The translations under genes and the position numbers were made by a program. A DNA stretch of 64,000 nucleotides from Caprella mutica (lineage: Eukaryota; Arthropoda; Malacostraca; Amphipoda; Caprellidae): positions 124,001-188,000 of the forward strand of contig CANNZV010001464.1 in the NCBI GenBank assembly GCA_947561585.1, read 5' to 3'. Numbering within the stretch: position 1 is the first letter of the stretch; each line of letters begins with the position of its first letter. The notes under the pieces are model-generated. The model worked only from the letters and a program-made list of their open reading frames with translations, was not told the DNA's origin and searched no databases. This document shows positions 1 through 11,130 of this stretch, in pieces.

Positions 1-1076
1 CGATTCAACATAATTACTGTGACTATTTTATCGTAATAAATCTATATAAATCCATACTACAATAATGTTATCTGATATTATCCCCAATGGAGTTGAATAA
101 TCAATTATATCAATGATTAATAAGGTGATGAAATTTAGTTATGTAACCTACAACAATATTCATATCAATAATTTGGTTAACTCTTTATAAAATATATGGG
201 TGACAATTTGATACTGATAAATTTGTTCTGTCAAGTGCTTCCTAGAAAACAATTATTTTTTAATGATGGCTAAGTGGTTCGCAAATGTCCGCCAGAGGGC
301 AGGCATCCAATTCACCTGTCACGAAATTAATCTCTAAAATCTCTGATAACATCTCTCAGAATTAAGAAATTATAAATAATTATTATAGCGTGAGATAATA
401 TATATTAACGAAATAAATAAAGTGGGTATATATATTATTGATTATATATTGTTTTACTTTTAGCTCAGGTAAGATAATAAATGATAAATTTGAAACTTCA
501 CGAACGAAACATTTTTGTTTCAAAATGAATGATTTTCATCATTAACTTATAAATTAACTTGCAGAATAAGTTAAATTATTTAAGTTTTCTTTCCGTAGTT
601 CGAATTACCCCTGAAAAATCTCCATTAATTTAGCGAATTTCAGGAAGAACACTAAATTTTTTTTGACATATGAATTACTTTGTTAATTAACGCCTTAATA
701 AACATTCATTATTTTCATACTCTATTTTCTGTATTAATATTTTATGAGGTCCCTTTTTTATGAATTTGAGGTCAGCGCAAATTTCTCAGGTTTTGCTATG
801 AAGAATTTTTAATATTATGGACTTATTAGTAAAGGTTTCTATGAAATATAAAAAATATCACAGTTTGTTATATTTTGTAGACGCGGAAGTTTACTGAATA
901 TTGAAAGCTTATGTGAAACAACGTACTACCTATCAGCTTTAAGACAGGTAACACGCACATTGTATGAATTGGTAAATGATGTCAATAGTGACAGCTAGGT
1001 ATAGCAAAGATATTTAGTGAAGTGTCTTTGTGTATGAGGTTAATGAACAAATAATTAATAACTACTTGGAAAACCT
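1..1076. other. AT-rich non-coding sequence
   Basis: No open frame with recognisable content, no array and no clear inverted repeat was seen. It is ordinary AT-rich flanking sequence leading into the first large minisatellite. Confidence 0.6.
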
Positions 1077-3579
1077 ATATAGGGTAATTAGAAAGGTATA
1101 GGGTAATTAGAAAGGTATAGGGTAATTAGAAAGGTATGGAGTAATTAGAAAGGAATAAAGTAATTAGAAAGGTATGGAGTAATTAGAAAGGTATAGGGTA
1201 ATTAGAAAGGTATAGGGTAATTAGAAAGGTATAGAGTAATTAGAAAGGAAAAAAGTAATTAGAAAGGTATGGAGTAATTAGAAAGGTATAGGGTAATTAG
1301 AAAGGTATAGAGTAATTAGAAAGGTATGGAGTAATTAGAAAGTTATAGAGTAATTAGAAAGGTATAGGGTAATTAGAAAGGTATAGGGTAATTTGAAAGG
1401 TATAGGGTAATTTGGAAGGAATAAAGTAATTAGAAAGGTATGGAGTAATTAGAAAGGTATAGGGTAATTAGAAAGGTATAGAGTAATTAGAAAGGTATGG
1501 AGTAATTAGAAAGGTATAGGGTAATTAGAAAGGTATAGGGTAATTTGAAAGGTATAGAGTAATTAGAAAGGTATAGGGTAATTAGAAAGGTATAGGGTAA
1601 TTAGAAAGGTATAGGGTAATTAGAAAGGTATAGAGTAATTAGAAAGGAATAAAGTAATTAGAAAGGTATGGAGTAATTAGAAAGGTATAGGGTAATTAGA
1701 AAGGTATAGGGTAATTAGAAAGGTATAGAGTAATTAGAAAGGAAAAAAGTAATTAGAAAGGTATGGAGTAATTAGAAAGGTATAGGGTAATTAGAAAGGT
1801 ATAGAGTAATTAGAAAGGTATGGAGTAATTAGAAAGGTATAGAGTAATTAGAAAGGTATAGAGTAATTAGAAAGGTATAGAGTAATTAGAAAGGTATAGA
1901 GTAATTAGAAAGGTATAGGGTAATTAGAAAGGTATGGAGTAATTAGAAAGTTATAGAGTAATTAGAAAGGTATAGGGTAAAGAGAAAGGTATAGGGTAAT
2001 TTGAAAGGTATAGGGTAATTTGAAAGGTATAGGGTGATTAGAAAGGTATAGGGTAATTAGAAAGGTATAGGGTAATTAGAAAGGAATAAAGTAATTAGAA
2101 AGGTATGGAGTAATTAGAAAGGTATAGGGTAATTAGAAAGGTATAGGGTAAATTGAAAGGTATAGAGTAATTAGAAAGGTATAGGGTAATTAGAAAGGTA
2201 TAGGGTAATTAGAAAGGTATAGGGTAATTTGAAAGGTATAGGGTAATTTGAAAGGTATATGGTAATTAGAAAGGTATAGGGTAATTAGAAAGGTATAGGG
2301 TAATTAGAAAGGTATAGGGTAATTAAAAAGGTATAGGGTAATTAGAAAGGTATAGGGTAATTAGAAAGGTATAGGGTAATTAAAAAGGTATAGGGTAATT
2401 AGAAAGGAATAAAGTAATTAGAAAGGTATAGGGTAATTAGAAAGGTATAGGGTAATTAGAAAGGTAAAGGGTAATTTGAAAGGTATAGGGTAATTTGAAA
2501 GGTATAGAGTAATTAGAAAGGTATAGGGTAATTAGAAAGGTATAGGGTAATTAGAAAGGTATAGGGTAATTTGAAAGGTATAGGGTAATTAGAAAGGTAT
2601 GTGGTAATTTGAAAGGTATAGGGTAATTTGAAAGGTATAGGGTAATTAGAAAGGTATAGGGTAATTAAAAAGGTATAGGGTAATTAGAAAGGAATAAAGT
2701 AATTAGAAAGGTATAGGGTAATTAGAAAGGTATAGGGTAATTAGAAAGGTAAAGGGTAATTTGAAAGGTATAGGGTAATTTGAAAGGTATTGGGTAATTA
2801 GAAAGGTATAGGGTAATTAGAAAGGTATAGAGTAATTAGAAAGGTATAGGGTAATTAGAAAGGTATAGAGTAATTAGAAAGGTATAGGGTAATTAGAAAG
2901 GTATAGAGTAATTAGAAAGGTATAGGGTAATTAGAAAGGTATAGAGTAATTAGAAAGGTATAGGGTAATTTGAAAGGTATAGGGTAATTAGAAAGGTATA
3001 GGGTAATTAGAAAGGTATAGAGTAATTAGAAAGGTATAGAGTAATTAGAAAGGTATAGGGTAATTAGAAAGGTATAGAGTAATTAGAAAGGTATAGGGTA
3101 ATTAGAAAGGTATAGAGTAATTAGAAAGGTATAGAGTAATTAGAAAGGTATAGGGTAATTAGAAAGGTATAGAGTAATTAGAAAGGTATAGGGTAATTTG
3201 AAAGGTATAGGGTAATTAGAAAGGTATAGGGTAATTAGAAAGGTATAGAGTAATTAGAAAGGTATAGGGTAATTAGAAAGGTATAGAGTAATTAGAAAGG
3301 TATAGGGTAATTAGAAAGGTATAGAGTAATTAGAAAGGAATAGGGTAATTAGAAAGGTATAGGGTAATTAGAAAGGTATAGGGTTATTAGAAAGGTATAG
3401 GGTAATTAGAAAGGTATAGGGTTATTAGAAAGGTATAGGGTAATTAGAAAGGTATAGGGTAATTAGAAAGGTATAGGGTAATTAGAAAGGTATAGGGTAA
3501 TTAGAAAGGTATAGGGTAATTAGAAAGGTATAGGGTAATTAGAAAGGTATAGGGTAATTAGAAAGGTTTAGGGTAACTA
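1077..3579. repeat. 19-bp minisatellite, about 131 copies
   Basis: Uninterrupted head-to-tail array of a 19-bp unit, AGGGTAATTAGAAAGGTAT, with point variants (AGAG, GGAG, AAAG and TTTG forms). The variants are ordered: a block of units beginning with the GGAATAAAG variant at 1152 recurs at 1646, exactly 494 bp (26 units) later, showing segmental duplication inside the array. The unit is not a multiple of three and the array has stops in all frames, so it does not encode protein. A single diverged unit lies outside it at about 5886. Confidence 0.98.
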
Positions 3580-4206
3580 TAAATGTATACGTTTTATTGA
3601 AGAATAAAGATTTATTTGGAGAATTTAGAATAACATACAATGTATAATGTATATGTTTGTATATGAAAGATATGGATAATATGAAATATTCATAGATATA
3701 TGCTCCTCTGTATATAACAATATATTAATGATCAACCTTAAAACAACGTCTTCATCTTCATTAATATAACAGACTAATTTTATCATACAACAGGCTTTTA
3801 TTGAACATGTTTAATGCATGAAAGCATGCTTACCTTCCTTTATGTAAGTGAAAATTAAGTAACTTCAATATTGTGATGCCTAACAATATTTTTATAGGTA
3901 AAGGAAAGGTAAAAATACACCCTAAAATGACATGGACCACTCAGCCCTATATTCAAAATGGCTCCCATAGATAAGTGGGAGAGTGTTTTCCAGGTGTAGA
4001 TAACACTTGAAACAATAGATAGGGAATATAGCGCCACTAAATTAATGGGTACCTACCATACAATGACTAGAGATACGAAAATATACCTCTGTGTATTAAT
4101 TTTTCTTAGAGTATTTGAATACTATTAATTTATGAAATGACAAGCGTTTTGAAATGAATAAATATTTGTATTAATGAAATATATGTATCAAGATTCACGA
4201 TATATA
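3580..4206. other. Non-coding sequence between arrays
   Basis: The only open frame is about 60 codons on the minus strand (3855-4037), with no recognisable domain. Nothing else is seen. Confidence 0.5.
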
Positions 4207-4374
4207 TAATATAATTTTAATAAGTGAAAATTAATCATCGAAAATTGTAATATAATTCTAATAAATGAAAATTAATCAGCGAAAATTCTAATATAATTCT
4301 AATCAGTGAAAATTAATCAGCGAAAATTCTAATATATTTCTAATCAGTGGAAATTAGAATATAATTCTAATTAG
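4207..4374. repeat. Degenerate 41-bp tandem repeat, about 4 copies
   Basis: Four diverged copies of a 41-bp unit built around TAATATAATTCTAAT and GTGAAAATTAATCAGCG. Substitutions between copies suggest an old, inactive array. Confidence 0.85.
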
Positions 4375-7133
4375 ATCAGATGAACATAATATTTTTGTGT
4401 TGAATTATTTTTCACTTTTGCATTTCTAATATAGTTTATATTAAAATGTATTTACGGAAGAGCAAATTGAATAAGTTAATAGTTTGTCAATATTTTGTGA
4501 AATTAACAAAAAACAATAATTTAATATCAGAGTTAATGGCAGAAAAATATTTCATGCTCTAATATGAGGAACAAAGTATATCACAGGCCAATTTATCAGT
4601 ACGAAACTAAATTTTTGAGTGCGTTAATAATGATTTTCTTTTAACTATTAAATATTAATTCAGAATAATAAGTATTTCAAAAATACATCATCCAAATTGA
4701 AGTATATGAACTGTCCTATGCAAAATTATTCCGCTGAAGAATCCATACGATCTTCATAAAGTTACTTCAACTTCGCATTAAGTCTCTACTTCATTATCGA
4801 ATCACATTATTAACTTTATCACTTAAGTAGATCGAGTTTCAATGTTCTTAGTGATACGTCGAGAAGATAATGTTATTAATTCAAATTCTTTAAAATTTTA
4901 GTACATTTAATTATTAAATTGCAGTATTTATGTTATAATTAATTAATTATATGTATTTATATTAGTAAAAAGTTCTTCTTTCAAACGACTGTTAATTATT
5001 CCAATAACAAAAATATAGTTATATTTCTTTAAAATTGAGATATCAATTCTGTCCAAAAATATACATCAAACCACAGTTTATCCACAGATTCAATATAAAA
5101 AGAGACACGAGTTTATCTTCCAATTCAATAGTTAATACAGTTCATCGATACTAAAGTTTATAAACTAATTTGAATAGTAGACCAAAGATGAATAAATCGT
5201 CTATTATATCCATAGGCATTCGGACAATGAACTTGTGTTTAAATTACATTAATTGGGAGAGAGAAATTCAATTGATATATTAGTCTATCATATTGACATT
5301 ATTCTGCCTTGCTGCTATTGAATATAATTAATGCAAAATGAAATAATGAAAATAGAATGTATAGATGAGCTAAATATTAAAAATACTTTAAATAATTTTC
5401 TGACTCTATATTCATATTTTTCCTTTTTACTGAGATTTTTTGTTATAAGCCATTCTATTAAATTATAAATATAGTTTCCTCGATATAATTTCAGTATTTA
5501 TTATAGTGTATTTGATCGAACAATATTCAAAATTGCTAAACAGTTTTCGATTTAAAAAGTTGTTTCGAAGTATTGCCATTACATAGGATATCATCACCAT
5601 TTTACAGCAATGTTTGGGTCATTATTGGATGTAGGAAATCTCCTTCAAAATACCTCCGTAATATTCCCTTTGAAATTTACCTAACGGAGGAGCGAACAGA
5701 TTTAAAAAGAAGACGATATTGGTTTCAAAATTGTTGTACATCGTCCCACGTACTCAGAAATGTAAAGAGGAAAATAGAGAGACGATATATGATATCCACA
5801 TACATTGTTCGTCAAGTTGAGTAATGGTCGATAAACCTAATCTTATGGGGTAACTTTGAAATAATTTATGAGAAGTATTACCCCAAATAGGGTAATTAGA
5901 GTTAATAAATAACTAATATATTTGTGTATGGTATTGAAGAAATTTTAGGTAAATAGGTATATTTACCTCTATAAAATGAATACTATTTAGTAATATGAAT
6001 CACTGAATCAACATGCCATTAAACTATATATAACATTATGATTTGACAAAAATTAAAATTTTGAAAGAAAATCATACACTGTTAAATTTTAACATTTCTC
6101 ACAAAAATGTACATAATAAATTAAGTTATCGATAAATTTACGGTAATTTGCTAAGCCTGGATAGTCCCTTTTTTTCTTTTTCTTTATGCTTTATTTATAT
6201 TTACGATTATGTACAGCACACATGTCGAAAGATAAATTCGAGTTCAGACAAACTGTTTCGAGTCAATAACAATAAAAATGAATATGTCGTAAAGCGTTCT
6301 GCAGACCGATTGGAAATGCGATGAACTGTAACGCCATATCTTTCATGTGGATAAAGTAAGAGAAATATCACTGTAGTAGAATGGCAGACGAGCGATAGGC
6401 CTACTTTAAGTTCTATACGTAGAAATAACCTAACGATAATCTTATACTGGGACAGAAGCAAATTAACCAAGAATTTTTCTTAATAATTTTCTAGGGCTGC
6501 ACCATAATTTTTATTCTTTTTCTATGATTATGTTTGCCACAAAATTGTCAATATTAATCTTCTTGGTCTTCCAAGAACAGAGATTTCAATCCTGTCATTC
6601 GGAGTTAAATTCCTTCTTTTCTCTTAGTAATCAATGGAGACTTAAAGTCTACTTAACTGATTCTCCAAAGAGATTATTCGATTATTTTGACAGTAAAATG
6701 TTGAGGAGGTTCATTATGAATTCATGGGAGAGGGAATTTCAATTAGGGAAAGTGGCTCTAAAATATACTGCAATTGTTTAGTTCAAGTGTGTTCAAGCTA
6801 CAGGACAATTACTTACTAAAACAATTGTGTCAGATTTCACGGAATGGAATAACCATAAACAATTAAACTATCCTCTGCCTCTGCTACATTTCGAAGAATA
6901 ATGAACAAGATGTGTAAATATTTAACTTCATTTCAAATATTTATGTAAATGTCTTACTCGGACACTTATAGTACTCGGACAGTGGATGCTAACATATGTC
7001 CTTGAAGTAATCCGACCTTTAGAAATATTTTATTAATCTATCGTTGTCTAACATTCATTTTCCGAGTACCGTGAGATAATAACTACGGCGTAATTCCATA
7101 TAGAATTTAATGAGTTAAAAGTAAAGTGTTATT
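4375..7133. other. Non-coding stretch, no recognised gene
   Basis: Three open frames of 83-87 codons (5573-5824 plus, 6207-6470 minus, 6524-6781 plus) show no domain, no splice-linked partner and no codon signature. A solitary match to the 19-bp minisatellite core lies at about 5886-5899. No other structure was recognised. Confidence 0.5.
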
Positions 7134-7250
7134 AATATAAATTCAGTTATCAATATAAATTCAGTTATCAATATAAATTCAGTTATCAATATAAATTCAG
7201 TTATCAATATAAATTCAGTTAGCAATATAAATTCAGTTATCAATATAAAT
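7134..7250. repeat. 18-bp tandem repeat, about 6.5 copies
   Basis: Nearly identical copies of AATATAAATTCAGTTATC in direct orientation, with one T-to-G variant in the fifth copy. Just downstream (about 7276-7330) a short AAATGTTGCTAACTATA-type segment is duplicated imperfectly. Confidence 0.95.
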
Positions 7251-8357
7251 TACAAATACTAATTTTGTTTGCTAACTATAGGGAAATGTTGCTATACTAT
7301 AAATGAAATGTTGCTAACTATAAGGAAATGATATATTCATACCTAAACATTATTTTGAATAAGGTTTTATTGTAAATATATTTAAATTATTCGAGGACTA
7401 CTTATGTCCCGAAAATAAATTCCTTTACCAGTGAGAACTAGACGTCAAATTAAATACTCGAAGAATTAATCAATACAGCAATAGAGATGTTTCTTTTTAT
7501 CATTTAATTGATGATATGAAGTTATCAGAGTCTGCAATCGAAAGTAATTAAAACTTCTGACAAGTACATATTACTTTTATGTTTAATAGGAAGAAACACC
7601 AAGGCAAGAAACCAGGTCGTGTAAAGAAACCGAATATGACTTGGTTAACTCTCATTCCGACAATTTCTTTCGTATGGATTCCAATCTTATGAAAATTTTC
7701 TTCCCTCAAATTACATCTAACTGAGTAGTTCATTTAAACGATTGCGTTTTCCATGGAAATTTTTAGACTAAGAGCTTCTTGGAACGTAAGAAAGTACCGT
7801 CAAGCGGTCATTTCTCTTCAGAAAGAAGCACGAAATGGCTTGAAAGCCATTTCGTTATTACTTCATGGAATATTGAAATTTTACTTCAGGTCATTAAAAT
7901 GCAATTCATTCTTACCTCTTATCAGTGGAAACAACTTAATTTGATATTTTGATATTAATGACATAATGGAATATACTGTATATATATATGACTGCATATG
8001 ACACTTGCATTAGAAGTTTCATTTTGTTAATACGCCTTTAGAACTTTATATCAATATCAAATGATATTTTAGATATATTCTCAGTTATGGGGAATTCGTG
8101 GAACTAACTTCTATTAGCTTATCTACTAAACAATTCAATCGACGAATAATTTCAAACCTCAACTGTGGGCTATAGAACACACACGCCTCGAATCAAAAGC
8201 CTTCAAAACATACAAAATCTGACTTACAGAACCTAATATAAAATCTGTTTGAAATTTAGATTTGAGTACAAGAAAAATGCTTAAAATTAGGTTATTGTTA
8301 GTTAATTAAATAACCATCAATGACAATAAACACCATTATAAAGAATTTTTTTATAAC
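7251..8357. other. Non-coding stretch with a small perfect hairpin
   Basis: No recognised gene. At 7831-7854 an 11-bp perfect stem (CGAAATGGCTT and its complement around a 2-base centre) could fold. Two open frames of about 60 codons (7548-7733 minus, 7753-7944 plus) have no recognisable content. Confidence 0.5.
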
Positions 8358-8503
8358 ACAGTCTTTAGTGAGAGAACTACTCTGTATAGTGAATTTTTTT
8401 CTTTTTAAATAGCCATAAGTTTATAGAAAACTAATGGCCATTTTATGGCATACTAAAAAAAAATTATTTCACTATACGGGATAGTTCTCTTACTCAGGAC
8501 TCT
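8358..8503. mobile_element. Hairpin MITE, about 145 bp
   Basis: Terminal inverted repeats of about 45 bp with a few mismatches, such as GAGAGAACTACTCTGTATAG at the left and the complement of AAGAGAACTATCCCGTATAG at the right, continuing into T-rich and A-rich inner tracts. The short interior (GCCATAA...TTATGGC) is also self-complementary, so the whole element folds into one hairpin. A second copy of the right-end motif follows at about 8505-8532. No coding capacity, so it is non-autonomous. The superfamily is unknown because the target duplication is not clear. Confidence 0.8.
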
Positions 8504-8892
8504 ACATTCACTATAGAAGAGTTCTACTGCATATAGAAACACAATTCGAAATTAAAAAGTTATACCTACTTCTCGTTGAGCAAAATACATTATATTTTAC
8601 TCTGTAAGACTCAGTAATATAATTACTTTCTTTGGTTAAGCTTTTATACGGATCTTTTCCGCCTCATTTTGTTGTCTTTGGATGACCTAGTAAAGTTAAT
8701 AGGACAAAGAAAAAAAGAATTCGATCTATATTATTTAAAATGATGAAATAGAATTGGTGATGTAGGTCAAAGGACTGTTGAGATATTTTGGATGTTCTTA
8801 TATAGTTTAAATATATAAACAAAATAAAATGAACGTTTATCAATATGATATTTTTTTATTAATTAACAATTAGAAATAATTAATGAATAGAT

Positions 8893-9130
8893 TTGCTGTG
8901 AAACTTCTGAGTTATGAATTATTGGTTCCTTCATAACCCAATGCCTTTTCATATCTCAGGGGCACTTATCGTTTTCTATGATTAAATCTTTTTTAGAAAA
9001 CTATGGTCTTTGAGGGATAGCTAGGACAAAATTCTTGACGTACATCGTTTTCTCAGGTGCATTTCATAACTCAGATCCTTCATTACTCGAATGCTTTATA
9101 ATTCAGACTCAAAGAGTTTTTTTAGTGTAA
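8893..9130. repeat. Interspersed repeat X, forward copy
   Basis: About 240 bp with recurrent TTCATAACTC-like motifs. It matches, in reverse complement and with divergence, the sequence at 49885-51152 in an intron of the nuclear receptor gene. Shared blocks include TTGGTTCCTTCATAA, AGAAAACTATGGTC and CGTTTTCTATGATT. It has no coding capacity. Its class is unknown; internal direct and inverted motifs suggest a non-autonomous DNA element. Confidence 0.7.
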
Positions 9131-9225
9131 CATCTTTGATCTAAAGTAAAAGTTGTCTGAGAGAGATTGTTAGATTCTACAGCGAATTGTTAGACAACGG
9201 CTAATAAAATCACTGCAAAGCTTAA

Positions 9226-10197
9226 TGAACACCTAGTGAATCTCTGATAACACCTACAGAATCTCTGTGAACACCTACAGAATCTCTGATAACACCTACA
9301 GAATCTCTGTGAACACCTACAGAATCTCTGTGAACACCTACAGAATCTCTATGAACACCTACAGAATCTCTGTGAACACCTACAGAATCTCTGTGAACAC
9401 CTACAGAATCTCTGTGAACACCTACAGAATCTCTGTGAACACCTACAGAATCTCTATGAACACCTACAGAATCTCTATGAACACCTACAGAATCTCTGTG
9501 AACACATACAGAATCTCTGATAACACCTACAGAATCTCTGTGAGCACCTACAGAATCTCTATGAACACCTACAGAATCTCTGTGAACACCTACAGAATCT
9601 CTGTGAACACCTACAGAATCTCTATGAACACCTACAGAATCTCTATGAACACCTACAGAATCTCTGTGAGCACCTACAGAATCTCTGTGAACACCTACAG
9701 AATCTCTATGAACACCTACAGAATCTCTGTGAACACCTACAGAATCTCTTATAATACCTACAGAATCTCTGTGAACACCTACAGAATCTCTGTGAACACC
9801 TACAGAATCTCTGTGAATACCTACAGAATCTCTATGAACACCTACAGAATCTCTATGAACATCTACAGAATCTCTGTGAACACCTACAGAATCTCTATGA
9901 ACACCTACAGAATCTCTATGAACATCTACAGAATCTCTGTGAACACCTACAGAATCTCTATGAACACCTACAGAATCTCTATGAACACCTACAGAATCTC
10001 TAATAATACCTACAGAATCTCTAATAATACCTACAGAATCTCTAATAATACCTACAGAATCTCTATGAGCATCTACAGAATCTCTATGAGCATCTACAGA
10101 ATCTCTATGAACACCTACAGAATCTCTATGAACATCTACAGAATCTCTATGAACATCTACAGAATCTCTATGAACACCTACAGCATCTTTATGAACT
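9226..10197. repeat. 21-bp minisatellite, about 46 copies
   Basis: Tandem array whose unit contains CACCTACAGAATCTCTGTGA. Because 21 is a multiple of three, it stays open on both strands: the plus frame gives repeats of NTYRIS(V/M) and the minus frame repeats of HRDSVGV. Substitutions cluster at one or two positions (TG, AT, AA). There is no signal peptide, no splice context and no non-repetitive coding flank, so the frames are treated as by-products of the unit length. Confidence 0.97.
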
Positions 10198-10689
10198 TCC
10201 CCTTCATATTTTAATATAAAATTGGATTCTTTTGCAACGTAAAGCAATCTTCCAGTACTAACATATTGTCACAATATCACTTGGATTTCAATAGTTCTTC
10301 ATTCCAGATGGTAAACAAGTTCTTTGGTGAAATATTCTGCGGAATATTTTCATTCCATTTCCTACCTAATGCATATTAGGGTGAATAATATGAAAAACTT
10401 GAAAAGATATTGTGGTAGATACAAAAAAAGAGAGTACTCAAAGGTTACCTGTGTATAAACTCTACTCTTTATTAATATAGAGATAATAAAGATCTATAAT
10501 GTAAGTATGACAGCTCCCTAAAAAAATATGTACATTTTTAAATAAAGATATATGTATTGTATATTTTAAAATAAACAATTGTAATAAGTTTAATATATTA
10601 ATCATTGCTCAAGTTTATATGAGTGGTTTCCTTTGTTAGACGAAATAGAATGAGAACAATATTTAATATATTTTTGGGAAAATGAACTA
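10198..10689. other. Non-coding sequence between arrays
   Basis: AT-rich sequence with no recognised gene, repeat or inverted structure. Confidence 0.5.
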
Positions 10690-11050
10690 GGTGTTGAAAA
10701 TGATAACCAATACATACTCTACCTGTTGTAAATGATAATTAGTACGGACTCTAGCCAATGTTAATGATAAGCAGTACGCGCTTTATGTATTGTAAATAAT
10801 AAGCAGCACCACTATAACTGTTGTAAATGAAAACCAGTACGTACTGTATCCGTTGTAAATAATAACCAGTACGCAATATAGGTGTTGTAAATGAAAATCA
10901 CAACTCATTATAGATATTGTAAATGATAACTATAGTACGTACTTTAGCTGCTGTAAATGATGACATATCTAACTATTGTAAATAACAACCAATATAGTTA
11001 TTGCAAATGCTAACCACTATAGCTATTCAGAACAATAACCAGTACTCGAG
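10690..11050. repeat. Degenerate tandem repeat of about 40 bp, about 9 copies
   Basis: Diverged copies of a unit with the recurrent core TTGTAAATGATAACCAGTAC followed by a variable ACTATAG-like segment. Copies differ by substitutions and small indels. It abuts a highly uniform 40-bp array of unrelated sequence, so an old array and a young one lie side by side. Confidence 0.85.
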
Positions 11051-11130
11051 TCCCGTTTGGTTGAACTGAAGTAGCCATCAATCAGAGACTACAGAGCTGA
11101 GTGTGGAGATATTGGGGACACAAAGGAATG

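Noticed and set aside
1077..3579. Telomere-like repeat (contains TTAG and TAGGG)
   Set aside because: The unit is a 19-mer, not TTAGG or TTAGGG; the matches are incidental.
5573..5824. 83-codon open frame rich in Arg and Lys
   Set aside because: No recognisable domain, splice partner or conserved motif; such length is expected by chance occasionally.
6207..6781. Open frames of 87 (minus) and 85 (plus) codons
   Set aside because: No domain or gene context; not supportable as genes.
9226..10247. Long open frames of 315 and 341 codons on opposite strands
   Set aside because: They are direct consequences of a 21-bp tandem unit with no stops in these frames; no signal peptide, unique domain or splice context supports a protein.
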